Under the pieces are notes generated by a model. The model ran no database searches and had not been told where the DNA came from. It saw only the letters and a program-made list of their open reading frames with translations. The translations under genes were made by a program, and so were the position numbers. Shown here in pieces: positions 14,525 to 22,764 of a stretch of DNA of 33,547 nt (the first letter of the stretch is position 1; every line of letters starts with the position of its first letter). The stretch is from Thermovirgaceae bacterium (GTDB taxonomy: Bacteria > Synergistota > Synergistia > Synergistales > Thermovirgaceae), in NCBI GenBank assembly GCA_030656095.1, contig JAUSOU010000064.1, positions 1 to 33,547 of the forward strand, in the 5' to 3' direction.

Positions 14525-16084
14525 ATGAAAATGCCCGGTTCCATCCCTGAACTTACTTTCAGGTCCCTGCTGCTTGCCGCTGCCGGATCGATAGTGATCG
14601 CGGCAAGCAGCTCCTACGTGGCTCTCCGTATGGGGGCCCTTCCCTGGCCCACGATCTTCGTAGCGGTTCTTTCCATGGCTATTTTGAGGCCCTTCGGGGC
14701 ATCACTCAGGGAGATCAATGTGGCTCACACCGGGATGTCGGCCGGAGGGCTTGTGGCAGGAGGGCTTGCTTTCACGCTTCCCGGGATCTGGATGGCTGAC
14801 CCTCACTCGAATCTTGGAGTGGGGATGGTAGCTGTCACGGCTCTTGTCGGGGCATCGCTGGGGATCGCCTTCACGGGGCTTTTGAGAAAACATTTCGTGG
14901 TGGATCTGAACCTGCCGTTTCCCATGGGAGTTGCCGCCGCCCAGACGCTCCAGGCCGGAGACCAGGGCGGAAAGAAGGCATCGATCCTCTTTGCCTCCTG
15001 CGGCTTTTCCGGTGTTCTGGCTTACCTGCGGGACGGAGCCGGGGTCATTCCCCCTGTGCTGGGAAAGGGACCTCTTTTCAGCGTCTGGCTTTCACCGATG
15101 GCGATCGGCATAGGGTTCATCATAGGGCCGCTTTACATGGGGACTTGGGCGGCGGGGGCGATGCTTGCCCACTGGTTCATGGTCCCTTACGGGCTTTCCG
15201 CCGGATGGTTCGCGGACGAATCCGCGGCCATGGCCTTCCGGAACAGCCTTGGGATAGGGTTGATCGTCGGAGCAGGACTTGCTGTGCTTTTTAAAGGTGC
15301 CGCAAGGACGTTTGCCGGGACCCTTGCAGCTTCGGCGAAAAATCTCCGTGTGGTCGCAGTTGTCGGGGCACTGTCGGCTGGTGTCCTGACCTTTGTGGTT
15401 GGCGTTCCGCTTGTTCCGTCCTTTCTGGCCATCGCGGGAGTATGGGTGACGATTGTAATGGCCGCAACCATTACGGGACAGACGGGGATCGACCCCATGG
15501 AGATATTCGGAATACTCGTTCTGCTCGCTGTCAGGACTGTGTGGCATGTCGGCGGCCAGGATGCCTTTATGATCACCACGGTTGTAGCTGTAGCGACGGG
15601 TCTGGCCGGTGACGCGATGCAGGATTTCCGCGCCGGGGCGATTCTCGGGACCGACCCGCGCGCCCAGCTGGTGAGCGAGGCGATCGGCGGACTGATAGGG
15701 GCCATCGCCGCGACATTCACGATATTCCTGCTCAGGGACGCTTTTGGAGCGATGGGTCCCGGGACGGATCTTGTCGCCCCCCAGGCTTTTGCCGTAAAAA
15801 GCATGATCGAAGGTCTCCCTGACAGGGGGGCATTCATCGGCGGACTCATCGGCGGTCTTGCGCTGACCTTTTTGGGGGTTCCGTGCATGACCGTGGGCAT
15901 TGGGGTCTATCTCCCAGTTGCTATTTCCCTTGCTGCCGGAGCCGGAGGGTTGTTCCGGTTTTTAGTCGACAGATCCTTCCCAGGCTCGCGAGACAACATG
16001 GTTCTTGTGGCCTCCGGATTTCTCGGGGGAGAAGGAATAGCCGGAGTGCTTTACGCGATCTGGAAGGTCGCGACTCTCGGATAA
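14525..16084 (+). CDS. OPT-family oligopeptide transporter
   Basis: This is a polytopic inner-membrane protein of 519 residues with many hydrophobic helices. Features of the OPT superfamily include the N-terminal RMGALPWPTIFVAVLSMAIL region, the VDLNLPFPMGVAAAQTLQAG segment, and glycine-rich helices such as GFIIGPLYMGTWAAGAMLAHWF. OPT proteins import peptides or metal chelates with protons. ATG 14525 is preceded by AGGAGAGAG at 7 nt. The next gene, 12 nt downstream, is a peptidase, so peptide import followed by hydrolysis is the natural reading. Confidence 0.9.
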   Translation: MKMPGSIPELTFRSLLLAAAGSIVIAASSSYVALRMGALPWPTIFVAVLSMAILRPFGASLREINVAHTGMSAGGLVAGGLAFTLPGIWMADPHSNLGVGMVAVTALVGASLGIAFTGLLRKHFVVDLNLPFPMGVAAAQTLQAGDQGGKKASILFASCGFSGVLAYLRDGAGVIPPVLGKGPLFSVWLSPMAIGIGFIIGPLYMGTWAAGAMLAHWFMVPYGLSAGWFADESAAMAFRNSLGIGLIVGAGLAVLFKGAARTFAGTLAASAKNLRVVAVVGALSAGVLTFVVGVPLVPSFLAIAGVWVTIVMAATITGQTGIDPMEIFGILVLLAVRTVWHVGGQDAFMITTVVAVATGLAGDAMQDFRAGAILGTDPRAQLVSEAIGGLIGAIAATFTIFLLRDAFGAMGPGTDLVAPQAFAVKSMIEGLPDRGAFIGGLIGGLALTFLGVPCMTVGIGVYLPVAISLAAGAGGLFRFLVDRSFPGSRDNMVLVASGFLGGEGIAGVLYAIWKVATLG

Positions 16085-16096
16085 GGGGGGACCCTG

Positions 16097-17029
16097 ATGT
16101 GGACGATCGGACATGCCCAGGATCATGGGAGGGGAACCGGATGCACAGTTTTGATCTTTCCCGAGGGAGCGACCGCCTCCTGCGACGTGAGAGGCGGAGC
16201 GCCCGGAACGAGAGAGACCGCCCTTCTTGCCCCCGAATGTCTGGTTGAAAAGGTTACGGCAATCGTTCTCTCCGGCGGAAGCGCGAGGGGGCTCGCCGCG
16301 GCAGACGGCGTCATGCGATTCTGCGAGGACAAGGGGTGGGGATTCGACACCGGTTTCGGGATCGTTCCCATAATCCCGGCCGCGTGCCTTTTCGACCTCT
16401 CCTGCGGAGATCCGGATGCCTGGCCCGACCCCGCCATGGGAAGAGAGGCAAGCATCTCCGCCAGATCTCTCGAAGAGAGTCCCATGGGGAATGTCGGCGC
16501 TGGTACCGGGGCAACGGTGGGCAAGTACACGGGCCTTGAAAGGGCAATGAAATCCGGTTTCGGATGGTGCAAAAAGGTCTCCGGATCACTGGAGGTCTCC
16601 GCTGTTGTGGCTGTAAACGCTTTCGGTGCAGTGAGGGATGCATCCGGCAAGTTCATCGCGGGAGCGCTGGACGACGGTAAGGTGATCGATCCACGCTCGC
16701 TGTTCGAAACAGGGGGAGTCTGGAGCGGCTGGGGGAAGAACACCACGATCGGGGTCGTCGTAACCAATGCCTCACTGGACAAATCCGGCTGCAGGCGCGT
16801 CGCGATCATGGGGCACACGGGCCTCGCCTCCGCGATCTTCCCAGTACATACCCCTTTCGACGGTGATACGCTCTTTTGTGCCGCGACTGCCGAAACATCC
16901 GCTGATACCGTTCTTGTCGGAACTATGGCTGCCGCCGCGATGGCTGAAGCGGTGCAGAATGCCGTTCTTTCCGCGAGAAAGGCCTACGGGCTTAAGTCGG
17001 CCCTGGATATCTCTTTGGTTGAGGAATAA
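16097..17029 (+). CDS. P1 family peptidase (DmpA/NylC-type Ntn-hydrolase)
   Basis: Members are synthesised as a precursor that cuts itself to expose an N-terminal nucleophile and then act as aminopeptidases or amidases. Visible family motifs include EGATASCDVRGGAPGTRET near the N-terminus, SGGSARGLAAADGVM, GNVGAGTGATVGKY, and WGKNTTIGVVVTNA. The last contains the expected autocleavage bond Asn215-Thr216, by comparison with the NylC NTT motif. The 310-residue length fits the short P1 branch. There is no signal peptide, so it should act on imported peptides in the cytoplasm. It sits 12 nt behind the OPT transporter and is closed by an intrinsic terminator that begins inside its stop codon. Confidence 0.9.
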   Translation: MWTIGHAQDHGRGTGCTVLIFPEGATASCDVRGGAPGTRETALLAPECLVEKVTAIVLSGGSARGLAAADGVMRFCEDKGWGFDTGFGIVPIIPAACLFDLSCGDPDAWPDPAMGREASISARSLEESPMGNVGAGTGATVGKYTGLERAMKSGFGWCKKVSGSLEVSAVVAVNAFGAVRDASGKFIAGALDDGKVIDPRSLFETGGVWSGWGKNTTIGVVVTNASLDKSGCRRVAIMGHTGLASAIFPVHTPFDGDTLFCAATAETSADTVLVGTMAAAAMAEAVQNAVLSARKAYGLKSALDISLVEE

Positions 17030-17056
17030 TCAGTAAGCCTGCTGATTCGTTTTTTT
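17028..17056 (+). terminator. Intrinsic terminator after the OPT-peptidase operon
   Basis: AATCAGTA-AGCC-TGCTGATT forms an 8-bp stem (one G-T wobble) with a tetraloop, followed by CG and seven Ts. It overlaps the TAA stop of the peptidase and isolates the downstream two-component system. Confidence 0.85.
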
Positions 17057-17116
17057 CACAAAGAAAGATACTTTTCTAAAGACAGCAGAAAACGGTCTGA
17101 GCTGGAGGTGTCCTTG

Positions 17117-17752
17117 ATGACGATAAGGGTAATATTGGCGGACGACCATCCGCTGACCCGCGCGGGCTTGAGGGACTACATAGAAAAGGAAAAGGATCTT
17201 GAACTGGTGGGAGAGGCCTCCGACGGATTGGAAGCCTGGGAACTGATCGTGCGAGAGAAGCCTGACGTTGCTCTTCTGGACATCAGGATGCCGGGCGAGA
17301 ACGGCGTCTCCCTTGCAAGGAAGATCAAGGACTCGAAACTTCCTGTTATCCCCGTGATGCTTACTTCTTTCGACGCCCAGCAGTATGTTGTCGCCTCCCT
17401 CAGGGCGGGGGCCAGGGGGTATATCCTCAAGACTGTGACGCCCGATGAGCTGTCGCGTGCGATACGGATAGTCGCCCGCGGGGGGCTCTATCTTGACGGG
17501 GAGGTCGCGCGGAGCATCGAAGACGAAGATTTGGCGTTCGAGGCGCTCTCTGCCAGGGAACGGGAGGTTCTCCTGTACGCCGCAAGGGGTCTTTCGAGCA
17601 AAGAGATAGCCGCTGATCTTATCATCAGCGAGAGAACCGTCCAGACCCACCTGGCATCCATCTACGACAAACTCGGCGCCAGGAACAAGACCGAGGCAAT
17701 GCTGCTTGCCCTGAAATACGGGGTCGTCGCGCTGGAGGAATTGATCGAATGA
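17117..17752 (+). CDS. NarL/LuxR-type response regulator
   Basis: The receiver domain (residues 1-115) has the acidic pair Asp9-Asp10, the phospho-acceptor Asp55 in ALLDIRMPG, Thr83 and Lys105 (GYILKTVTPDEL). A LuxR/GerE helix-turn-helix follows at about residues 145-205 (LSAREREVLLYAARGLSSKEIAADLIISERTVQTHLASIYDKLGARNKTEA). I choose ATG 17117 with GGAGG 8 nt upstream over the GTG at 17108. The start codon of the kinase overlaps its stop (ATGA), so the pair is translationally coupled. Targets are not evident; the neighbouring peptide transport genes are candidates. Confidence 0.94.
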   Translation: MTIRVILADDHPLTRAGLRDYIEKEKDLELVGEASDGLEAWELIVREKPDVALLDIRMPGENGVSLARKIKDSKLPVIPVMLTSFDAQQYVVASLRAGARGYILKTVTPDELSRAIRIVARGGLYLDGEVARSIEDEDLAFEALSAREREVLLYAARGLSSKEIAADLIISERTVQTHLASIYDKLGARNKTEAMLLALKYGVVALEELIE

Positions 17753-19116
17753 GGAGACACCTTCTTATCCTGCTGACTGTCGCGATCATGATACCTTCCT
17801 TCGCGGCGCTATTTGTCGGCGGGTTGGGACTTGTCCAGCACGAAAAGACCATGGAGCGGGTGGCAAGATCATATGTCGAGGATCTGGCGGGAAGCGTGGC
17901 GTCACGCCTTGAGATGGGGTGGAGCTGGTCAGGGTCTTTCCCCTTGAACGACAGGGAGCGGTATTGGCGCCTGCGCCAGATCACCTGGGGGCTTTCGATC
18001 CCGGGGTGGATCGCCGTAGTGGATGTCCATGGAAACATCCTGCTCTCTACGGCCGGGGCTGAAGTTCTGCCTATGTTCTGGGACAGGGGAATTCCTGTTG
18101 GTTCGGCCATCGAGATCACCAGCAGCGAAGGCGAAAGGTTTACACTTGCGGCCTACCAGGCCGGAGAGACGGGATGGTACGTTGTAGCGGCCGTCTCCTG
18201 GGACAAGCTTCTCGGACCGATGCTTCGTTTCAACCGCTGGCCCATGCTTGTGGGGGTAATTGGTCTTCTTGGGCTGATCTCCGTCCTTGCCCTGTGGAAA
18301 TGGCTCGTATCTCCGCTGAGGATGCTGGGCAACGAGGTCTCAACGCTTCAGTGGGGTCGGGAGATGCCAGTTGCGGACGACCCCAGCGCTGTCTTCGAGA
18401 TACGCCGTCTGAGGCAGGTTCTGCATCACCTCGCAAAGTGTGCGGTGGAGAGGGCGGACCTGATGAAGAGGTATGTCGGCGATCTCGTCCGTGTCCAGGA
18501 GGAGGAGCGGTCGCGTTTGGCAAGGGAGATCCACGACGGGCCGCTCCAGGACGTCACGGCCCTGATCCACCAGATAAGGCTTGCCACGATGGAGGGCTCT
18601 TCCCGGAGTGAGGGTGGTCGTCTTGAGAATGCAGAGGACGGGGCACGCCACGCGGTTCAGGAGATGAGAGCCCTTTGCGACGAACTCTCCCCTCCGTGGC
18701 TCGATCTTGGATTGGGGCAGGCCCTCGACGAACTCGTCGAAAGACTTTCGCGCCATCTTCGGGCCGATATATCCGTTGATGTCAACTACGGGGAAGAACT
18801 TCCCCAGGAAGTCACGCTGGCCTATTTCAGAGTCGTCCAGGAAGCGGTGCACAACTCCGTGCGTCATGGGCAGGCTTCCAGGGTTTCGGTAAGGCTCTTC
18901 GGGGAGAATGGCCATGCTGTTCTTGAGGTGGAGGACGACGGTAACGGATTTGATCCACCTGTCGATTACGAGGAATTGAGGGTAAGAGGGCACCGGGGCC
19001 TCTCAAACATGTCCGAGAGGATGTCGCTGATCGGCGGGAAGCTGGAAGTTCACAGGCAGCCCCGGGGAGGGACAATGGTTCGCTGTGTTTGGTCTCCTAC
19101 TTCCGCTTCTGTCTGA
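17749..19116 (+). CDS. Sensor histidine kinase, NarX/DegS-like (HisKA_3)
   Basis: Domain order: N-terminal membrane helix (about residues 5-28); a periplasmic sensor region of about 130 residues (dCache/PAS-like size, unrecognised); a second helix (166-186); a HAMP-like linker; a HisKA_3 dimerisation domain with the phospho-accepting His262 in RLAREIHDGPLQDVTALIHQIRL; and an HATPase domain with an N-box (EAVHNSVRHG, Asn369), G1 (DDGNGF) and G2 (GHRGLSNMSERM). It should phosphorylate the regulator encoded immediately upstream. Its last 20 bases overlap the 3' end of the convergent UPF0316 gene. Ligand unknown. Confidence 0.93.
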   Translation: MRRHLLILLTVAIMIPSFAALFVGGLGLVQHEKTMERVARSYVEDLAGSVASRLEMGWSWSGSFPLNDRERYWRLRQITWGLSIPGWIAVVDVHGNILLSTAGAEVLPMFWDRGIPVGSAIEITSSEGERFTLAAYQAGETGWYVVAAVSWDKLLGPMLRFNRWPMLVGVIGLLGLISVLALWKWLVSPLRMLGNEVSTLQWGREMPVADDPSAVFEIRRLRQVLHHLAKCAVERADLMKRYVGDLVRVQEEERSRLAREIHDGPLQDVTALIHQIRLATMEGSSRSEGGRLENAEDGARHAVQEMRALCDELSPPWLDLGLGQALDELVERLSRHLRADISVDVNYGEELPQEVTLAYFRVVQEAVHNSVRHGQASRVSVRLFGENGHAVLEVEDDGNGFDPPVDYEELRVRGHRGLSNMSERMSLIGGKLEVHRQPRGGTMVRCVWSPTSASV

Positions 19117-19612
19117 AATAACCTCCCCATACCCCCCTGACGTCGGAGGTGAAGACGAAGCCTCTGTTTCCGATGATCCTGGCTACATGTCCTATGTCGT
19201 TCCGCTGGCAGATGATCTTCAGAATGATCCGTTCGCCTGTCTTTCCGGTTCCCGAGACCACGGTGGTCCCGTATCCTTCGTCCCTCAGGATCTCTATGAT
19301 CTTGTAGATCTCGTCAGTTGCCGGAGCAACAACTTCCACGAGCACGAAGGCGCTGAGTATTCGTTCCTCGAGGGTTGCGCCCAGATAGCTTCCAACAGCA
19401 AAACCTCCGGCATAGGCCAACAGCTGAAGTGGCCCGTTGATCCCCTGTTGGAGCACGTAGCCAAGGGCGACGAGATATACGGCAGATTCGAAGAAGGCCG
19501 TAATGGCGGCCTGAAGTTTTTTCCCCCTGACCAGGAGCAGTATCCTGAATGTGCCCAGAGACACATCGAGCAGTCTGGCTCCGAATATCAGGAGCGCCCC
19601 AAACGGATCCAT
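19097..19612 (-). CDS. UPF0316 / DUF2179 membrane protein
   Basis: The 171-residue protein has three hydrophobic helices in its first 90 residues (GALLIFGARLLDVSLGTFRILLLVRG, then a FESAVYLVALGYVL helix, then a third) and a C-terminal soluble DUF2179-like domain (IYKIIEILRDEGYGTTVVSGTGKTGERIILKIICQR). This matches the UPF0316 family (Bacillus YebE-like), whose function is unknown. ATG 19612 is selected because GGGGGG lies 7 nt upstream; the ORF-track start at 19627 has none. It converges on the histidine kinase gene with a 20-bp overlap. Confidence 0.88.
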   Translation of the reverse strand: MDPFGALLIFGARLLDVSLGTFRILLLVRGKKLQAAITAFFESAVYLVALGYVLQQGINGPLQLLAYAGGFAVGSYLGATLEERILSAFVLVEVVAPATDEIYKIIEILRDEGYGTTVVSGTGKTGERIILKIICQRNDIGHVARIIGNRGFVFTSDVRGVWGGYFRQKRK

Positions 19613-19707
19613 GCAAAAACCCCCCAAAGAATTCGAGATCGTAACGACCAGCCCATCTTGCCATGAGATTCTAGTATAGAATGGTAGAAATTGAAAGTTT
19701 ATCCGAA

Positions 19708-19731
19708 AGGGGGGAGCCCCTAAGGGCGCTC
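19708..19731 (+). promoter_or_regulatory. Alternative hairpins over the ribosome-binding region of the MBL ribonuclease gene
   Basis: Two mutually exclusive stems can form just before ATG 19734: AGGGG-GGAG-CCCCT, with the only purine-rich Shine-Dalgarno-like block in its stem and loop, and GAGC.CCC-TAA-GGG(C)GCTC. Either would affect initiation. The pairing is seen; a regulatory role is inferred. Confidence 0.35.
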
Positions 19732-19733
19732 TT

Positions 19734-21368
19734 ATGAGATTGCGGGTACTTGGAGCTGCCGGTGAAGTTACTGGATCCAGTTATCTTCTCGAAGCCGGAC
19801 CTTCCCGGGTCATTGTCGATTACGGACTTCACCAGGGAGGCAACGAAGACAGGAACAGCGAGCCGCTTGAATTCGACCCGACAAGCATCGACGCCGTTTT
19901 GCTGACCCACGCACACCTTGACCACACCGGAAGGGTTCCGCTACTTGTAAAAAAAGGTTTCAAGGGCAAGATTATTGCGACATCCCCGACGGTGGAACTT
20001 ACGGATGTGCTCTGGGTCGACTCAGCCAAGATCCAGAAGGAAGATGCCGAGTGGAAGACCCGCAAGAACAGCCGAAAGGGGCTCCCGCCCGAGGAGCCGC
20101 TTTATTCGGATGACGATGTTCAAAGAGCTTCCGGGATGCTGGTTCCAGTGACATACGACGAGATCATCGAACCCGCACCCGGATTCAAGGTCCGTTTCCG
20201 CGACGCGGGCCATATTCTGGGTAGCGCAAATATTGAGGTCTGGATGAACGACAACGGCGAAGAGGTCAAGATCGTCTTTTCAGGAGACATCGGGCCGCAG
20301 AAAACCGTCATGGAGAGATCTCCCTCCGTGATAGAGGACGCGGACTACGTTGTTATCGAATCGACCTACGGGAACAGGGAACACAAGACCAATGAGGAGA
20401 GCCGGAAGGAGTTCCGGGAGACGATGAAGGTGATGCTAAGGGACAAGGGAAAGGTATTGATCCCGACCTTCGTGGTAGACCGGGCCCAGCGGGTTCTGTA
20501 CGAACTGATGCTGATGCAGATGGATGGTATCCTTCCCGCTGATGTACCGATTTTTTTTGATTCGCCGATGGGGGAAAAAGCCACCGAGGTCTACACATCG
20601 TACCTTTCGCTACTCTCCTCCGAGATACAGAAGCATGTAAGGGACGGGAATAGCCCATTTTCACCGGAAAACCTGCATATCGTATCCGGGGTCGAGGAAT
20701 CGAAGAAGATAAACGAGATCCGCCAGGCGGTCGTCCTTGCTGGAAGCGGGATGTGCAATGGCGGCCGGATCGTACATCACCTGAAGAACAACCTTTTCCG
20801 GAAGGATGCCCATGTAGTCTTTGTAGGTTACCAGGCCAGGGGGACCCTCGGAAGGCGTCTAGTGGACGGAGAGAAGACCGTCAGGGTCGCAGGCGAGGAA
20901 GTTGCCGTCAAGGCCAATCTTCACACGATCAACGGATTCTCCGCTCACGCGGACAGACGTGATCTTTTGACATGGGCGAAGAATTTCAAGACTGACCCGA
21001 CCTTTTTCGTGACTCACGGAGAGCCTGAATCATCCGAGTCCATTGCGGGAACGCTGAAGGAGAACGGCATCAGGGCTGTTGTCCCATCGGTCGGCAATGA
21101 ATTCAACCTGGTCAAGCCCAGGGTGGAGCAGGCCAAAGCGGTGCCGGCCGCCGAAAAGGTCCCCGTTACTGAGGGAAAGCCGGTCAGGGATCTGCGCCAG
21201 GTGGAATTGGTCCTTCGCGACATCGTTTCGCTGGCCACAGACCTCAGGGAAGAGGGGGTCAGGGTTTCCGAAGAGGAGGCCCTTCCGCTGGTGACATCCG
21301 CCCGGACTCTCCTGAGGGCACTTGGGAGCAGGGATAAGAAAAAGGAGACTGCGGGGTCGAAATCCTGA
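19734..21368 (+). CDS. Beta-CASP metallo-beta-lactamase RNA nuclease (YSH1/CPSF73-like)
   Basis: This is a zinc-dependent MBL-fold protein with an inserted beta-CASP domain and a C-terminal RNA-specificity domain. The main zinc motif is THAHLDHTG (His59, His61, Asp63, His64). Further metal ligands fall in DAGHILGSANIEV and FSGDIGP, and the beta-CASP/C-terminal motifs are VLIPTFVVDRAQRVLYEL, AGSGMCNGGRIVHHL, NGFSAHADRRDLL and FVTHGEPESS. Homologues process or degrade RNA as endo- and 5'-exonucleases. The last 80 residues (from about VEQAKAVPAAEKVP) form a charged tail without a recognised fold. The start lies in a region with overlapping hairpins and no clean Shine-Dalgarno spacing, so translation may be controlled. 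Confidence 0.93.
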   Translation: MRLRVLGAAGEVTGSSYLLEAGPSRVIVDYGLHQGGNEDRNSEPLEFDPTSIDAVLLTHAHLDHTGRVPLLVKKGFKGKIIATSPTVELTDVLWVDSAKIQKEDAEWKTRKNSRKGLPPEEPLYSDDDVQRASGMLVPVTYDEIIEPAPGFKVRFRDAGHILGSANIEVWMNDNGEEVKIVFSGDIGPQKTVMERSPSVIEDADYVVIESTYGNREHKTNEESRKEFRETMKVMLRDKGKVLIPTFVVDRAQRVLYELMLMQMDGILPADVPIFFDSPMGEKATEVYTSYLSLLSSEIQKHVRDGNSPFSPENLHIVSGVEESKKINEIRQAVVLAGSGMCNGGRIVHHLKNNLFRKDAHVVFVGYQARGTLGRRLVDGEKTVRVAGEEVAVKANLHTINGFSAHADRRDLLTWAKNFKTDPTFFVTHGEPESSESIAGTLKENGIRAVVPSVGNEFNLVKPRVEQAKAVPAAEKVPVTEGKPVRDLRQVELVLRDIVSLATDLREEGVRVSEEEALPLVTSARTLLRALGSRDKKKETAGSKS

Positions 21369-21383
21369 CGGGGCGAGAGATCG

Positions 21384-21426
21384 TGGCCCTTCGGTGCTGT
21401 GCCAGAATACTGAATATTTTTTTTTT
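21384..21426 (+). terminator. Possible terminator: weak hairpin plus ten-T run
   Basis: After the ribonuclease stop, TGGC/GCCA and CAG-AATA-CTG can form only small stems, but a run of ten Ts follows (21417-21426). It may terminate the ribonuclease transcript before the efflux operon. The stems are short for an efficient terminator. Confidence 0.3.
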
Positions 21427-21447
21427 CGAGGAGAGCGACCAACGGTG

Positions 21448-22764
21448 ATGATCAATAAATTTATATCTGAACGCACGTATAAAAAGGCGATGACTTCTGG
21501 CGCCCTGATCCTGTTCCTTTTATGTCTGATCCCGGCCTTGTCTGCTCCCGCCCTCGCAGAAGGACTCGACTGGGAAGGGGCATGGAAGGTTATCATGGAG
21601 AACAATCCGGGGCTCAGATCGGTGAGGCAATCCGTTGCCGCCGCAAGGGCGTCCATGAAGCTGAGCGCTCTGTCCACGAAGGTGACGACAGCTCTCTCCG
21701 GGACAACGACCAAGGAGGAGAGCGACAGGTCGTCCTCCAGCGCCGGGGTCTCCATTTCGTACAACACGAGCCTGTTCGGCAGGGAGAAGGCCGTTATCGG
21801 CGCCGAAACCGCCGCTCTGAGGGAGGCGGAGATGATGCTTGATATCGCGACCCTTAATCTCTACCGAAATGCGGCGATCTCCTTCTGGGGCGCTGCCGCG
21901 GGCGAAGCTTCCGTAAGAGCCGGTGAAGATGAGATCTTCAGGAGACAGGCATTCCTGGCCGATGCCAGACTCCGGTACGAGCAGGGGATGGTGCCTGAAC
22001 TCGATGTGATGAGGGCCGAGAGCTCCCTCGCCGAGGCACGTCATTCACTCGCGCTGCTTGAGGCGAAAAGATCGGGTTTTGAGGCGATGCTAAAGGGCCT
22101 TGCGGGCTGGAAGGATATTTCCCCAGCCGGTGGGCTTTTCGATCTTGACGAAGAGATCAGGTCAAGGGCAGCCCCCCCTGATTTTCCCTCTGTTGCCGAC
22201 AGCCACCCGTCGGTGAAGAAAGCCCGGTGGGCTGTCGCCAAGGCCGCTTCGCTGGTGAAAGCGGCTGAGATGATCCCGCTGCCCACGCTGAATCTTACTG
22301 CGACGAAGACGCTCGTTACGGACGGCGGGGCCTCAGGGCTGTACACGCAGGACGACTGGTGGGGCAGAGCAACCCTTTCGCTCCCGATGATAGACGGGGG
22401 ACAGGCCCGCTGGACAGTAGCGAGGGCCATGGCCGGGCTCGCATCCGCTGAAGCTGCTCTTGGAGCGGCAAAGGCGGAAGTGATGATGAATCTCTTCTCC
22501 GCCTGGGAGGATCATGTAGCCGCATCGAAGGGTCTGGAGGCGGAACAGGCGCGTTTCGGCCTGGTCTCCAGGGAGCGGGAGATAGTTTTGCTCAGGTACA
22601 GGGAGGGTCTTGTAAACCAGATCGAGGTGCTTGATGCCCAGACCAGATTTGCCGGTTCCCTCGCGGCCCTCATAGACGCAAGACGGGGTCTTCTGGTTAC
22701 CGAGGTATCTCTTTCATCAGCCGAAGGAAAAATCCCCGGGAGGAAAGCTATTGAACGCCAATAA
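21448..22764 (+). CDS. TolC-like outer membrane efflux protein
   Basis: This is an outer-membrane channel component of a tripartite pump. The signal peptide is visible (KAMTSGALILFLLCLIPALSAPALA, cleavage before EGLDW). The mature part is the duplicated helical-repeat TolC/OEP fold: first repeat from WEGAWKVIMENNPGLRSVRQSVAAARA, second from SHPSVKKARWAVAKAASLVKAAEMIPLPTLNLTATK. The end is typical (YREGLVNQIEVLDAQTRFAGSLAALIDARRGLLV). ATG 21448 or the adjacent GTG 21445 is the start; GAGGAGA lies 10 nt before the GTG. The ORF-track extension to 21322 overlaps the ribonuclease gene and is not signal-like. It overlaps the adaptor gene by 14 nt and leads a four-gene efflux operon. Confidence 0.9.
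   Translation: MINKFISERTYKKAMTSGALILFLLCLIPALSAPALAEGLDWEGAWKVIMENNPGLRSVRQSVAAARASMKLSALSTKVTTALSGTTTKEESDRSSSSAGVSISYNTSLFGREKAVIGAETAALREAEMMLDIATLNLYRNAAISFWGAAAGEASVRAGEDEIFRRQAFLADARLRYEQGMVPELDVMRAESSLAEARHSLALLEAKRSGFEAMLKGLAGWKDISPAGGLFDLDEEIRSRAAPPDFPSVADSHPSVKKARWAVAKAASLVKAAEMIPLPTLNLTATKTLVTDGGASGLYTQDDWWGRATLSLPMIDGGQARWTVARAMAGLASAEAALGAAKAEVMMNLFSAWEDHVAASKGLEAEQARFGLVSREREIVLLRYREGLVNQIEVLDAQTRFAGSLAALIDARRGLLVTEVSLSSAEGKIPGRKAIERQ

Noticed and set aside
17117-19116. Two-component pair as the dedicated regulator of the OPT operon
   Set aside because: They are adjacent, but a strong terminator separates them and no binding-site repeats are seen before the OPT gene. There is no evidence beyond proximity.
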